From the NCBI RefSeq assembly GCF_020520425.1, contig NC_079492.1, forward strand, positions 61,813,042-61,877,041: 64,000 nt of DNA, in the 5' to 3' direction. Below, in pieces: positions 45,122-56,118 of the stretch. Both the position numbers and the translations under genes were made by a program. Origin of the DNA: Spinacia oleracea. Lineage: Eukaryota > Streptophyta > Magnoliopsida > Caryophyllales > Amaranthaceae. The number at the start of each line of letters is the position of its first letter. The first letter of the stretch is position 1. The notes beneath the pieces were generated by a model. That model saw nothing but the letters and a program-made list of their open reading frames with translations. It was not told the origin of the DNA and made no database searches.

Positions 45122-46549
45122 TGTGAGGGGGTCGAAAAAGCACGAGGCTAATGCGTGACCTCGTCCCTCGTGGGTGTGACGCTTCTTTTTGTCAAATCAA
45201 GTGTAATTGGATTTCCTGTGAGTTTACACCCAATTGACTAGTAATATAGGAGTCGCCATTCAGTTTTTAACGACAATGAGAAAAACTGACAAAACCCGGT
45301 TATCGTGACATAAAGGGAGTGCAATTATGTTTGACCACGACGGCCGTAGGTTCCCTTGTGATCCCTGGTGGTGGGGATCGCTCAACGTACACCCGCAGGG
45401 TAGAGATTGAGGGTTCGGGGGACTGTAACTACCGAGAGGAGTACTCGCTCTTCGATAACTCCAGAGGCAGGATATCCTTACTAGCTCAGCATAAATAATT
45501 GAAGGGACATGCGTTAACTATTAAACTAATCTGAGTTGATTTTATCAATATGCAACATATAGTACTAGATCGGGCTCGATTATCTGATTTAGATTGTTTT
45601 AAGGGACCTAGCATGATAATCCAATTTCCCAAAAATATCATATTTATTAAGCGTAATCGAACAATCAGATTTAGTTAGTTTAACAGTTCATAAAAGGGCG
45701 AGGAAAGCAATTAAACCATGGAAAAGGGACACATTACGACGCACCCTTGAGAGGTGCGTCACGGTTCTCAGAAAACTAACCAATTTGACTTTGCTATTTC
45801 TCCTTTTATTTAACGAATCTCAAATTATGGGACGGGATACGTTCTGTTCGATTTATGGATCGATTGGGACAGAACGCGTGATCAGTTTTGCAGCGTGAGG
45901 CTTAGGCTTAGGGGTTTAGAGTCAATACTCAGAATATAATTGTGTGTTGTGTGTCCTTTTCACGTCGAACTTAAGGCCCTGTTTATAGAAAAGAGTTCGT
46001 GGAAAGATAGAATTGCAGAACTCTAATCCGCGAGGAATTAGGAAAAAACACGTACCAGGTATTTTCAGCGCCCAGAGCCAGGCGTTGAAAATAGGATCTG
46101 GGCTGTTTTTCTTAGTCAGATTCGGATTCCTGGAATCCGGAGTATTTGAGATTTAATTGAGTCTTTTAGTGCGTATTAACCTTGTGACGGGATGCGTCTG
46201 GGCCCGTTACGAACTCTAGGCTCGTTAGGATTTTAATTAATACGTGACTCTTACTTTCGAATCATATTAGGAATAGGATTCTCTCGCAATTTCTATCTCA
46301 TTTAGGATTTATGTTGGAGTGCAACACCTAATTCTGACAGGTTTCTATCTTTTATGACTTTCCACTTTTAACAACTACCCATTCGGCAGTTACTATTTTA
46401 GCAGGTTTCCATAAATAGCAGGTTTCGGGTGAAATGAAAAGGGGTAATGAGATTCGTTATTTTATAGGAGATGCGTTGTCAAGTGGAGATTTACGTTTTC
46501 ATCATCGAACCTTCCCTTTCGGGAATGGGGACAAAAGTAGGTGTCTACA
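45122..46549 (-). mobile_element. Solo LTR inserted in M2, minus orientation
   Basis: Read on the minus strand it begins TGTAGACACCTACTTTTGTC and ends CGACCCCCTCACA, about 1,428 bases. CACAC (45,117-45,121) and GACAC (46,550-46,554) may be a target duplication with one change. The start matches the solo LTR at 28,673, so the two probably belong to related gypsy-type families. No internal domain or coding sequence is present. The left edge is less sure than the right. Confidence 0.6.
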
Positions 46550-47003
46550 GACACCTAGGTAAGTTTTGCACACTCTAAAGAATATTGATTATGCGGAATA
46601 TGGCTGATACATTATTTCCAAGGTTCTTTTAGGACCTTCAGAAGCTTGTTTAGAAGCACACATGGTATAGTATGATATTAGTATAGAAGAGTTGCTGATT
46701 ACAGTTATAGTTACAGAATGTCACTGATGTATTAGATAGGTAAATGACCATTCAAGGTATGTTACAAACAGATCAAATACCTCATGTAATCTCCAAATTA
46801 TAGCACATACATTTATTGCAAAAAGAGATGCAATGTTTTTGTTTCAAGCAACAACCCTTTTTAAACTAGTTGTATTGATTTTGTTGCGCAACGTTGTTAA
46901 TACAAGCTATAACTCGATAAAATATATCAAGTGAATGGTTTACTCGCGAAGGGCTCTAAAACGTCAAGTCTGCGTCAAGTGAGTCTTTACTTTTGAAAAC
47001 ACT

Positions 47004-47073
47004 AGCCTACTAGCTCAATTGGTAGAGCATTGTGCAAATTCACGAAGATGTGGGTTCGAATCCCACGTAGGTT
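47004..47073 (+). other. tRNA-like unit 1
   Basis: This folds as a cloverleaf. Acceptor AGCCTAC pairs with GTAGGTT, D-arm is GCTC...GAGC, T-arm is GTGGG TTCGAAT CCCAC. Both internal RNA polymerase III boxes (TAGCTCAATTGG and GGTTCGAATCC) are close to consensus. The anticodon arm is abnormal: TTGTG / CACGA closes a 6-base loop CAAATT instead of 7. It is therefore probably not a working tRNA, but a tRNA-derived repeat. Confidence 0.6.
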
Positions 47074-47420
47074 CATTTACTTTCGATTTTTCTTTATTTA
47101 CTTTTTAGTCTATATTGTTTACTTTTGAGTATATATTGTCTACTTTTGAGTTTATATTATTTATTTCTTATGTTTGTCGAATTACTTTGGAATTTTTCCT
47201 TCACCTTGAAGCTAGTTAAAGGGTTGTTGGGTTCTTTTGGAGTTGACACAGGGGTTGTTCAATGAAATGACAAAGGTACTCATTTATGTACTATTTGATG
47301 ATCTTTAGTTTTGAATTGATTCTATTTGCTATTACGGGTTCTTTATCTACTTTAAATTGAACAAAAGGTTAAACATATGAGTGTATTCTTATCACTCCTA
47401 CTCTATCTTTAAGTAACACT

Positions 47421-47491
47421 AGCCTACTAGCTCAACAGGTAGAGGTTTAGAGCTTTGTGAAAAAGATGCGGGTTCGAATCACACGTATGTT
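47421..47491 (+). other. tRNA-like unit 2
   Basis: This starts AGCCTACTAGCTCAACAGG and ends GTATGTT, with the T-loop GGTTCGAATC. The acceptor and T stems have mismatches and the anticodon arm is disturbed. It is a decayed copy of unit 1 about 420 bases downstream, preceded by the same AACACT. Confidence 0.55.
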
Positions 47492-48056
47492 CATCTTTAC
47501 TTTTGGTATTTATTCATTTACTTTTTGTATAAATTTATTTACTTTTAGTTTAAAAACCTTTACTTGACCGTTTGAACTCATATAATTCTTTCTTATTCGA
47601 TTACTTCTACTACGTATCTACTACCTATTGGTTGATGTTGATCATTTACTTTTGAATCACTTCTATTTACTTTTACGAGGTTTCGATCTACTTTTCGATT
47701 GAATAAAAGAAAATTTATGTAATCTATTTTAGACAAAAAGATTAAATATCCTCACAAAAGGCATATCAAGTGAAAGTTTTGGATCACAATTAAAAAGCTA
47801 AATACGTCATTATGGCAAAGGGTAATACGAATTCATAACTAGGTTTACGAATTAACTTTTGAAGCAAATTAATTTACTTTTACCAAATTTTAATCTACTT
47901 TTTCACATAGGGGAAGAAAAATACTTAATGAGTGACTCCATTTCACACAACTTACCTCTATGAACCTATGCAACATGGAATTTTTTAGCAAATGTAAATG
48001 AATGACTAATATCAGGAACATCCGAATTCATCCCTACAAATACATGTGTTCTCATC
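47492..48056. other. Interior of M2 rich in TTTACTTTT motifs
   Basis: This holds many TTTACTTTT and CTACTTTT motifs between tRNA-like units. No gene is seen. Confidence 0.5.
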
Positions 48057-48126
48057 AACCTATGTAGGATTCGAACCTACATCCATGTGCAATGACACAT
48101 TGCTCTACCATTTGAGCTAATAGGTT
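48057..48126 (-). other. tRNA-like unit 3
   Basis: The minus strand gives acceptor AACCTAT / ATAGGTT (7 perfect pairs), D-arm GCTC...GAGC, T-arm GTAGG TTCGAAT CCTAC (perfect), and anticodon stem ATGTG / CACAT (perfect) closing a 6-base loop TCATTG. The best-paired copy thus still has the one-base-short loop. CAT would be the anticodon if it functioned. Confidence 0.6.
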
Positions 48127-50960
48127 TGTTTACTTTTAAAAGAAATTGTGTTTACTTTTGAGTTTATATTATGTACTGTTTAGATTTTTTTAATTACTTT
48201 ATAATATTTTCAGTTACTTTATAGAAAAGCAAACAAACAAAATCCTACAAACCTACCACAAATAAAACTGACCTAAACAGGTGCTCTAAAATCACCGGCA
48301 GGGCAACAAAAATTTGCAGATAAGCAACACTAAAAAAACAGCAGAGAAGACTGCATTCCAAGCTTCCACAACCAGAACTACAATCAAACCAAGCCAACTC
48401 AAACATGCTGCCAAAAGGGTGAAACCAGAATAATAAAAACTAGCCAACAAACCAAAATACAAGTTGCACTAGGTAACATAGATAAAACAGAAACAAGAAC
48501 CACGACATTAAGGCACTAAGCCTTTGAGTTTAGGAGCCTGCAAGCACCTCAAATAAGATGTAACCTGAATCTGTTTCACCAGCACAGAACTATCCTTAAT
48601 TAAGGTTTACTTTTAGGGAGGTTTAATTTACATTTATAGATACTTATTTTACTTTATGAGAATTCATATCCTTGGATTATTGCACTGCAAAAACGTCCTT
48701 CTTCACTTGTTATACCAATGTATATTAATTTACTTTTACTTTTAGAGATACTTAATTTACTTTTACTAAATGTCTGTTTACTTAAAAATAAAAATTCTAG
48801 CAAAAAGTATTGACTAATAAAGTTCCTCTGCAACCATGTTGAGAATAGGATCGGCAATAAGCTGTTTTTTGTTTGCTTCAAAAGATTGTGAACCCAATGG
48901 TGAATATCCCTGTGGAACAACAAGTTTAGTAAACAGTCTATTTAGTTTTTCAAGCAAAACTGCAAATGAAACTTACAGATAGATGAATGCTCAGCTCTTT
49001 GATCTACAAAATTCATGCAGCTTTTGTTTGTTGCCACATAGGATGACATTCCACTTGGTTTACAGCAGGAGGAACACGAGCAACTTTCAGAAGGCCGGTC
49101 ATCTAGTTTATTCACAGAGAAATTGCGAACACAACCTATTGCTCGAACCCTACCTGAATAACAAAGTGCCTCCATTGATTTCCATGTACTAGGTATGTCT
49201 GCGAGAAGATATCTCTCAGGATTATCACCACTTAGTCCTTTTTTCTCCTTTATTCTCCAGGGGACCTTTCATAAAACAATAATATCTAGGAAAAAGAATA
49301 AAATGGAGAAATCAGAAAAGACGGATAAAAAACTCTAATATATTTTCTTGATTAAAACAAGTCACATACAAGATTGAAGGCCACATATTACACGATTACA
49401 ATTTTAGTTTACCTTTAGAGAGATATCGTTTACCTTATGAGAAATTTAGTTTACTAGTTCAAGGGTGAAAAAATTACGTTTTTGTTAGCCTTTTATTATT
49501 TCTTCTCTGCAAAAACAGGGTAAAAAAAGTTTATTTTAGGATAGAAACACGTTGTTAATCACTTTTCTTATATCATTTGAATATTTAGTTTAAGCCTTTT
49601 GTAGCAAACACTGACAAAAGGCTAGCTTAATGATCAGTTTACTTTAAGAGATATAAGTTTACTTTTGTTTAATTTTTATTTACTTAACACATTTTTAGTC
49701 TAGCTAACTGATTCACTTCTAATAAGTTTCAATCTAATTTAAAAAACAGGAGAACTACAGGGGAGAAAAAATGCAATTGTGTTTACTAGTCATCTGTCCC
49801 AAATTGAGGATGAAAATATTACACCTAACAGTCAAAGCATAAACAAACTATGTACAAAACAGACCCTAGCAGACCAAATTTTACACTGGCCAGCAGGCAC
49901 AACTTTAACCCACCAGTCACGCTAGTCAAGTCAGACAAAACAAGAAGAAGCTGCTGCTGTAACCTAATTGAAAAAACGAACTGGTTACGCACCAAACAAC
50001 ATTCAACACACTTGAGTTAGGCCTAAAAATTGAATTCAAAATTCGTTTGCAACCTTTCTTAAATATCACATACTTGAGTTCGATAATTCAGTAAATAAAA
50101 CCAGCTAAAATCATTAAAAAAATATATACAAATTCAAGCATAAAAAAATCCAGGTAAGAATTAACTCAAATTCACCTTAAGTTATAGCTAGCAAACTTAC
50201 AAAATTTACAGAAATTAGAGTGTCAAAATATCCTAACAATTGACTTAAAAAATCACTTAATTCAGAATTATAGGTTGCTAATTTGTAGCGAATTGAACAA
50301 CAAATTTTTGGATAATATTACTACCGAAAATTGATTCAATCAATATGAAAAGATCAAAGCAAATTTATCAATGAAATTTTTTGAAATTTAAAACCTAGAA
50401 ATCTAATTCAATCAAATTAGCAAGTAATACCTGCGTCCGAGATCAACTTTTCAGATCCATGAGGAATTCAGCGCCGCATAATTCAATTTCGCAAAAAATC
50501 GACTGAATTTGTAACTTAATATTGACAAAAGTATCAAATTTTGAGAACAAATTGCTGAAATTATGAAGCAAAATGAAGAGTGAGAAATTGCAAAATGAAG
50601 AGTGAGTAATTTGCAGAAATTTGAGCAACATACGCAGATAGTTGAGTTAATTTTCAAGAAAATTCGACATAAAAAACAATTAAAGGAACAAAATCGAAAT
50701 AAATCGAAAGAAGAATGTAAAAGTACCTCAAAATCTCTGCAATCTTTGCGAAATTACGACATAATTTGCGGTTTTTCAAGTGTATTTCAAGCAAATTCGT
50801 TGAGGAGAGAGGTGCGTGTGTTTGAAATTGAGTGAGGAGAGAGAAATTGACGTGAGTTAGTGTAGAGAGGGAAAATCAGTTCAATCAAGATTCAGGAGGG
50901 AGAAAGAGAACCCGCTCCAAATTCATTTAATTCGCGAGATTTGATCTCAGACGTCCGTTT
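48127..50960. other. Right interior of M2, no gene recognised
   Basis: This is AT-rich with more TTTACTTTT motifs (for example 48,600-48,790, 49,400-49,450 and 49,640-49,690). A Cys/Ser-rich minus-strand open frame at 48,942-49,175 might be a captured exon, but I do not recognise it. The last 200 bases are purine-rich and look like the start of a transcribed leader on the minus strand. Confidence 0.5.
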
Positions 50961-51022
50961 TATTTTAATCTAACGACTACTAGAGGTTCTCATCTTGAGG
51001 GAGGTTTTCACCAGAACCTAGT

Positions 51023-51024
<2 letters not shown>

Positions 51025-51078
<54 letters not shown>
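51025..51078. repeat. (TA)n microsatellite between M2 and M1
   Basis: This TA run of about 54 bases touches the right end of M2 and the left end of M1. Confidence 0.92.
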
Positions 51079-51079
<1 letters not shown>

Positions 51080-51166
51080 GGTTTTTTCATGAAATGCCCC
51101 CGAGGTTTGCAAAAATGCACCAAATACCCTCGCGTCTTTTGAATCACATAATATACCCCTATTTTT
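51079..51166 (+). repeat. Left terminal inverted repeat of M1
   Basis: These 88 bases are complementary to 53,797-53,884 with a single mismatch (base 13). The pairing continues weakly inside, with CCGTTAGTCCTCCGTTAA shared. Confidence 0.95.
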
Positions 51167-51496
51167 CCCTAAGTTTGCACCAAATGCCCCTAAACCGACC
51201 TTCCGTTAGTCCTCCGTTAAGTCATGTTTATAATTCACAAAATGCCCCTATTTTTAAACTTATTGCACAACATACACCTATTTGTAAACAAAGTTGCACC
51301 AAATACCCAAATTGCTTTAAACGGAAGAATTTGAATCTAACGGCTACTTTTATTAAGCCTAGGTATCAAAATATAGCCGATATGTTCTTGCTGCTTATAG
51401 AAAATCTAGAACAACTTTGATTCTTATAGGAAATCCATATAATCCAAAATTCAAGAAACAAGTGACAAAAAACTTAAGCTCAACATAATCCCTAAC

Positions 51497-52565
51497 TCAA
51501 CGATTGGCCTTGGCAACTCTTTCAATCTCATCTTTCTTCTTGATAGCATAACTGCAAATCATAAATAAAAATTAAAAAAATACTCAGCAACATACGCATT
51601 TGGTGACCACAGTGTGGCTCTGGACATCTTTCAAACAATGAAGGCAATATGTACATTTTAAGAATCATACTCCGTAGTTATCTCTGTGACAATTAAAGTT
51701 CTTCAAACCATGACCAAAATATGTACCACCCGTGTACATTTTAAGTTTTTAACAATCAAATCATGAGCATATCAAAAATTAAATAGCCAGCCTACACATC
51801 ATCAAATGTATATTGTTGGTTCTTAAAATTATTATTAAATCAAGCAGATAAGCTACACATGAAATCATGTAACAACTCATAAATGGTGGTTACAAGAAGA
51901 GTGAATTGTTGGATGAACCCTTGGCAGCATTAATGAGTTCATCAGCAAGCTAGGCACTCGACAATGGTCTTAATGTTCCTGAAAGCACTCTCACGAGCTC
52001 CAGTTGTCAGAAGATAGATTGCCTGATTAACACACCTAAATGGTGAGATATCAACAGCTTGACGCCTCACAGCACCAACAGAACCAATTCTGGTAGCATC
52101 TTCTCTTGGTCCACTGCATCACACAATATGGTTCAAGAAAACATTAGTGTTGCAAAAATGCATTTGTATTGCGAACTTGTGAACCAATACCTATCATTTC
52201 TTTCCTCGTTCTATACATGATAATTAGGTGCAAAGCCTCAACGGAAAGAACATAAAGAAGACACCAAAGGGGAAGGGTTTTGGGTACCTGTTGATGATGG
52301 CATCAACAACAACTTGGATGGGGTTCAAGTCAGTCAAAAGGTGGATAATTTCCATGGCATGCTTCACAATGCGAACAGCCATAAGCTTCTTTCCATTGTT
52401 GCGTCCGTGCATCATAAGAGAGTTGGTCAACCTCTCAACAATAGGGCACCGAGCCTTCCTAAAACGCTTCATTTGATAACTTCCAGCATTGTGAGGCACA
52501 TATGTGGCGTGCTTAACAGCAGTCACTCCAATGTAATCAGCCAAAGCCAAAGCCATGTCATGAAC
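51497..52565 (-). pseudogene. Ribosomal protein S5 gene fragment with introns, captured in M1
   Basis: Three exons read on the minus strand. Exon 52,565-52,288 gives [20 protein letters not shown], then [20 protein letters not shown] and [13 protein letters not shown], and ends at a GT donor. Exon 52,113 to about 51,905 (after TGCAG) gives [20 protein letters not shown] and TTGARESAF, then a 4-base insertion shifts the frame in ECLAD. Exon 51,551-51,497 (after TGCAG) gives YAIKKKDEIERVAKANR and a stop. This is the C-terminal two thirds of cytosolic 40S protein S5 (uS7), which helps form the mRNA exit channel. The first exon is missing, so it is a broken copy. Retained introns show DNA-level capture. 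Confidence 0.9.
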
Positions 52566-53796
52566 CTACATATCAAATGCCTATAAATCTATAATAAGAC
52601 AACTGTATATGACTGGACTTTTCTTTTTCTTTTTTTGGAAGGGCAGTTTTTATCTTGCTGTTGTGAAGACAATCATACATGTATAAGTTCCATCCATCCA
52701 CATTCAGCTATAAAATTGCACAAATTGGAGTCTCAAACAATACAAAAAACAAGTCCAAAATGTTGCAGCAGCATACATACACACACACAATAACACTCTA
52801 CCAGAGAACACCACCACAAAATCTATGAAATTATGAAAAACTATACATAGATAGACAAGAGATATTACCAATCTAGACTTGAATTTCCCGACGAGCTCAT
52901 TGTTCCTTCATGCGCTAAAAATCTCATAAGGCGATTTCTTCCCCTCAAAATCTTTTATTTTAGTCTTCTTCTCCCTCTGCCTTCCGATCCCACCTAAAAC
53001 ATGTAAACCTTATACTGTCATGGATATGGTCATATGGCTGATTCAAGGGATTAGATGGTAAACTTAACCAAATTCAAACAAACAATTATATTTTTTCAAA
53101 ATTCAATTACGATTTTATTTGTTTTCATTATTTACAGTTCAATTTCTCGTGATTCATAAACTATTCAATTCCGGTGCGATCCGGGTTTTTTTGTCTTTAC
53201 AATTCAATAAATAAATAAAACGAATTTATTTGAAACCACAATTCTCTATACAGTTATGCTAATTCATGCTATAAAAAACAAATTAGTTTGATTTTCAGCC
53301 CAAGAAAACATAAAATTATACCTGGGATTGAAGATAACGTCCTCTGCCTCAAACAGTTCCGAGGTAAATTGCCGAATGAGGAATGGGATGTCTTGCTCCA
53401 AACAACAAACCCAAGAATCGCAACCAAACCACCGACTACCCTCCGATCAAAATCCGATCAATCCTTCGATCAAAACGCCGAAGAACGCACAAAAAAATCC
53501 GGCGACCTTTTGCAATTTGATGGCCATCGAACCGTAATACTTCAAAATCGTGAGTTAGGATCGCCGGCGACCAGTGATCGAAGATCGACCTCCGTCGACG
53601 ACCAGAGAGTTATCGACCGCCGCCGGCGACTAGAGAGCAGGAGGAAGAACAAGGGAGAGGAGAGAGAAAGAGAATAAGTTTGAGATTTTTTTTTTGAATT
53701 TACGTCGAATAACATGTATTAAGGGTAAAATGGTAAAATGCAGCTAACGGAGGACTAACGTCTGTTAACTCCAAGTGCATTTCATGAACAGTACGA

Positions 53797-53880
53797 AAAA
53801 ATAGGGGTATATTATGTGATTCAAAAGACGCGAGGGTATTTGGTGCATTTTTGCAAACCTCGGGGGCATTTAATGAAAAA

Positions 53881-53884
<4 letters not shown>
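53797..53884 (-). repeat. Right terminal inverted repeat of M1
   Basis: This is the inverted partner of 51,079-51,166. The near-perfect match suggests recent movement. Confidence 0.95.

Positions 53885-53929
<45 letters not shown>
53885..53929. repeat. (AT)n microsatellite between M1 and M3
   Basis: This 45-base AT run follows the M1 inverted repeat and precedes the GAGAAG-rich end of M3. Confidence 0.92.
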
Positions 53930-53930
<1 letters not shown>

Positions 53931-54299
53931 TTACACTCAAATGAGAAGGGAGCTTAAAATGAGAAGAATGAGAAGCGATCTCGTGCGTTCACTAAGATAA
54001 GATCTAACGACTCCTACCGCGTTTTAGTAATGGCATAATTGTAAATATTTTTTTAAAAATAACACTTGTTTTCTCTCTCCTGACTTCCGGTCTTTTCTCT
54101 CTCCTCGCGAGTTTCCTCTCAGGAACTCCGTATTCACTCTCCTCACCGCCACCGTCCATCCACCGTGCCGCTACCGTCCATCCACCGCGCCGACACTATC
54201 CACCGCGCTGCCACCATCTCCACCCTTTCATCTTCGACCGCCACCATATCTACGGCTTTTCCTTTTGTGAGTTCTTTTTATGGTTTTATTAAATTTTAG

Positions 54300-55202
54300 G
54301 GTTGTAGTTCCTGTCGAAAGTTGCTACAATTGAGTAGGTTGTTGATAGTTCTTTCCTATGATTTTGTGTTGATAATTATAGTGTTGTTTAGTTAAATTGA
54401 TTAATTTGAAAGTCCTCAAATGTTTGAAATGTGTGATGTTAAATTATGTCTGGTTCTGTTCCTTTTCGCAATTGTTTGCTCATTTCGGATTGTTGACACG
54501 GATGAGCAAATACTTTTAAAATCTACTCTGAAGCTTGTTGGAACTGAAATTTTTTCCCATTTATTCCAAATGAGAAAAATTATATTTACTCATTTGTGCA
54601 AATGAGCAAATTTAAGTGTTCACATAGAACAGGACAAGCTACATATAATCTGTTACATAGAACAGAAACAAGGCAACTATGAATCAATCAGGCCATTTGC
54701 TGCGGCTGACAATGAACTTAGAATAAAGAAAACATGCCATAGTTGTATGAACATGCACCATTCATTCACCAAATCTATCACCAATATACTCGTACTCCAT
54801 ATTTATTACGAGTATCAGAAAGTATCAGTTATCTGAGAGGATCCTTACATCAATCTGTAGTACATTGTCTCCAACTCGGAGTACACACGATGGGTACTAG
54901 TGTACTACATAGCAACCTTGCTTTTCATCAGGTCTAATTGACGAGTTTCCAATTACAATACTAGGTAAGTTGGTAACTCACATGATAAAGGTAACTAAAA
55001 TCATGTGGCCATCATATTCTAAATCAAAACAGAAATGAGCTAGCCTGAAGAAATCCCCACCAAAAGCTGCCTGGGTATAGGACACAGATGAGGGAAATGA
55101 ACAACCAAATCAGCTTCCAGCAGACCTAGTATTTGTTCTTCGATGTGTACATCAGAGATAACGGCTTGATCATGATGTAGAAGTAGCAATTTAACATACG
55201 TG
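54300..55202. other. M3 interior left of element D
   Basis: No gene is recognised. It contains CTCATTTGTGCAAATGAG-type palindromes (54,590-54,610) like those at 61,630-61,775 on the other side of element D, showing that both sides once formed one sequence. Confidence 0.5.
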
Positions 55203-55207
55203 GTAAA
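55203..55207. repeat. Left target-site duplication of element D (GTAAA)
   Basis: GTAAA is repeated at 61,497-61,501 directly after the 3' LTR. Confidence 0.95.
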
Positions 55208-56116
55208 TGTTGGAAATTCTCATTGGGAAACACAAAGGAAAAAAGGGTGAGTGAAAATTCAAGAGTCCCACATTGGAAAAACTCTTCATATTCCTCTTGT
55301 TTATTAATTGGGGAATGAGTGTAACTCTTGTTTAAGAAAGTGTGAGAATGGTATGGGTGGACACATCACACACACGCGCGGGCCGCGGGCCGCGGGCCGC
55401 GGGCCGTGGGCCGCGGGCCGTGGGCCGTGGGCCGTGGGCCGTGGGCCGTGGGCCTTGGGCCTTGGGCCTTGGGCCTTGGGCCTTGGGCCTTGGGCCTTGG
55501 GCCTTGGGCCTTGGGCCTTGGGCCTTGGGCCTTGGGCCTTGGGCCTTGGGCCTTGGTACTTGGTACTTGGGACTTGGGAATGCGGTTCGCGGGCGTGGGG
55601 TGGGTTTTGTGGGTCAACCCTATTCTTTTTGGTAACTGGACCGTTTTGCTTAAGTCATTGTTACGGGAATCTGTATTGATTACGTAACCGTTGGATTAAT
55701 TACCATTAATTACGTCCGTTACTACATTCAATGTCTCTGACCGTTTTTGGCTGTTGCAACATTCATTCCCTCAGCCGTTTTTGTCTGTTGCAATGCTTTC
55801 CTTCTAATTATTTAAATCAGAGTTTCAGTTCCCTTCTCACAGAAAATCATACACACAAAATACGAAAACACATTCTTACTCTCACACAAAATTGCTCTCG
55901 GTTTTGGGCATACGTTCTGACTCCATCCGGCTTTGTGAGTGCACACAACGTCGGAGTTGCGCTAATCCTGGAGGGCGACCGCATTCTGTTCTACTGCACC
56001 GGGAGGTAGCGCGGAATCGTCTTTTAGGACAGTGGGTGTCCACGACGCAACAATTGTTCTTCGTTCAGTTCATCGAATCAGATAAGTTTGTTCTAATTTT
56101 CGCTTTAATCGCAACA
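55208..56116 (+). repeat. 5' LTR of element D
   Basis: This 909-bp LTR runs from TGTTGGAAATTCTC to TTAATCGCAACA. It holds the heptamer array (55,380-55,575). A likely TATA-type box (TATTTAAAT) lies near 55,808. The open frames inside the LTR, including 55,731-56,009, are present in both copies but have no known relatives that I recognise. Confidence 0.93.
55380..55575 (+). repeat. GGGCCTT heptamer array in the 5' LTR of D
   Basis: About 25 units of 7 bases lie here, first GGGCCGC or GGGCCGT, then a long run of GGGCCTT, and last GGTACTT and GGGACTT. Each unit gives a GGG, so four neighbouring units meet the G-quadruplex pattern. The 3' LTR copy (60,808-60,960) has fewer units and a different order. 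Confidence 0.93.
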
Positions 56117-56118
56117 AT

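Larger units (their letters stand above)
42897..51024. mobile_element. Mutator-like element M2, flanked by (TA)n
   Basis: The left end (AGGATCTGGTGAGAACCACC..., from 42,902) is matched by the inverted right end (AGGTTCTGGTGAAAACCTCC... on the minus strand, ending about 51,021). Both continue into AAGATRAGAAC and have TA tracts outside. The ends resemble divergent Mutator-type inverted repeats. There is no transposase. The interior holds an OBERON-like gene fragment (43,995-44,335), a solo LTR (45,122-46,549), three tRNA-like units and dozens of TTTACTTTT motifs. CT-rich stretches at 43,050-43,120 and 50,800-50,900 look like leader sequence. Classification is tentative. Confidence 0.6.
51079..53884. 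mobile_element. Pack-MULE-like element M1 carrying RPS5 exons
   Basis: This 2,806-bp element has 88-bp terminal inverted repeats (51,079-51,166 and 53,797-53,884) that differ at one position. They start CGGTTTTTTCATGAAATGCC. TA tracts lie on both sides, so a 9-bp target duplication cannot be read. There is no transposase. The interior contains exons and introns of a ribosomal protein S5 gene on the minus strand. A GC-richer stretch near 53,400-53,650 resembles a 5' leader. Long inverted repeats with captured, intron-bearing host sequence are the definition of a Pack-MULE. Confidence 0.82.

Noticed and set aside
47004..48126. Calling the tRNA-like units functional tRNA genes
   Set aside because: The anticodon loops are 6 bases, some stems are broken, and the units are repeated inside a mobile element.
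48942..49175. A Cys/Ser-rich minus-strand frame in M2 as a captured gene
   Set aside because: No family recognised and no splice borders seen; left as unclassified interior.
53288..53677. A 129-residue plus-strand frame in M1
   Set aside because: It lies in a GC-richer leader-like stretch, is low in complexity and has no relatives I recognise. The opposite strand is the likely direction of the captured gene.
55380..55575. Telomere-type repeat
   Set aside because: Plant telomeres use TTTAGGG. GGGCCTT has the same length but a different sequence and sits inside an LTR.
55308..55687. Gly/Pro/Trp/Ala/Leu-repeat proteins over the heptamer array (also 60,728-61,067)
   Set aside because: A 7-base repeat is open in all frames. 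The peptides are repeat artefacts.
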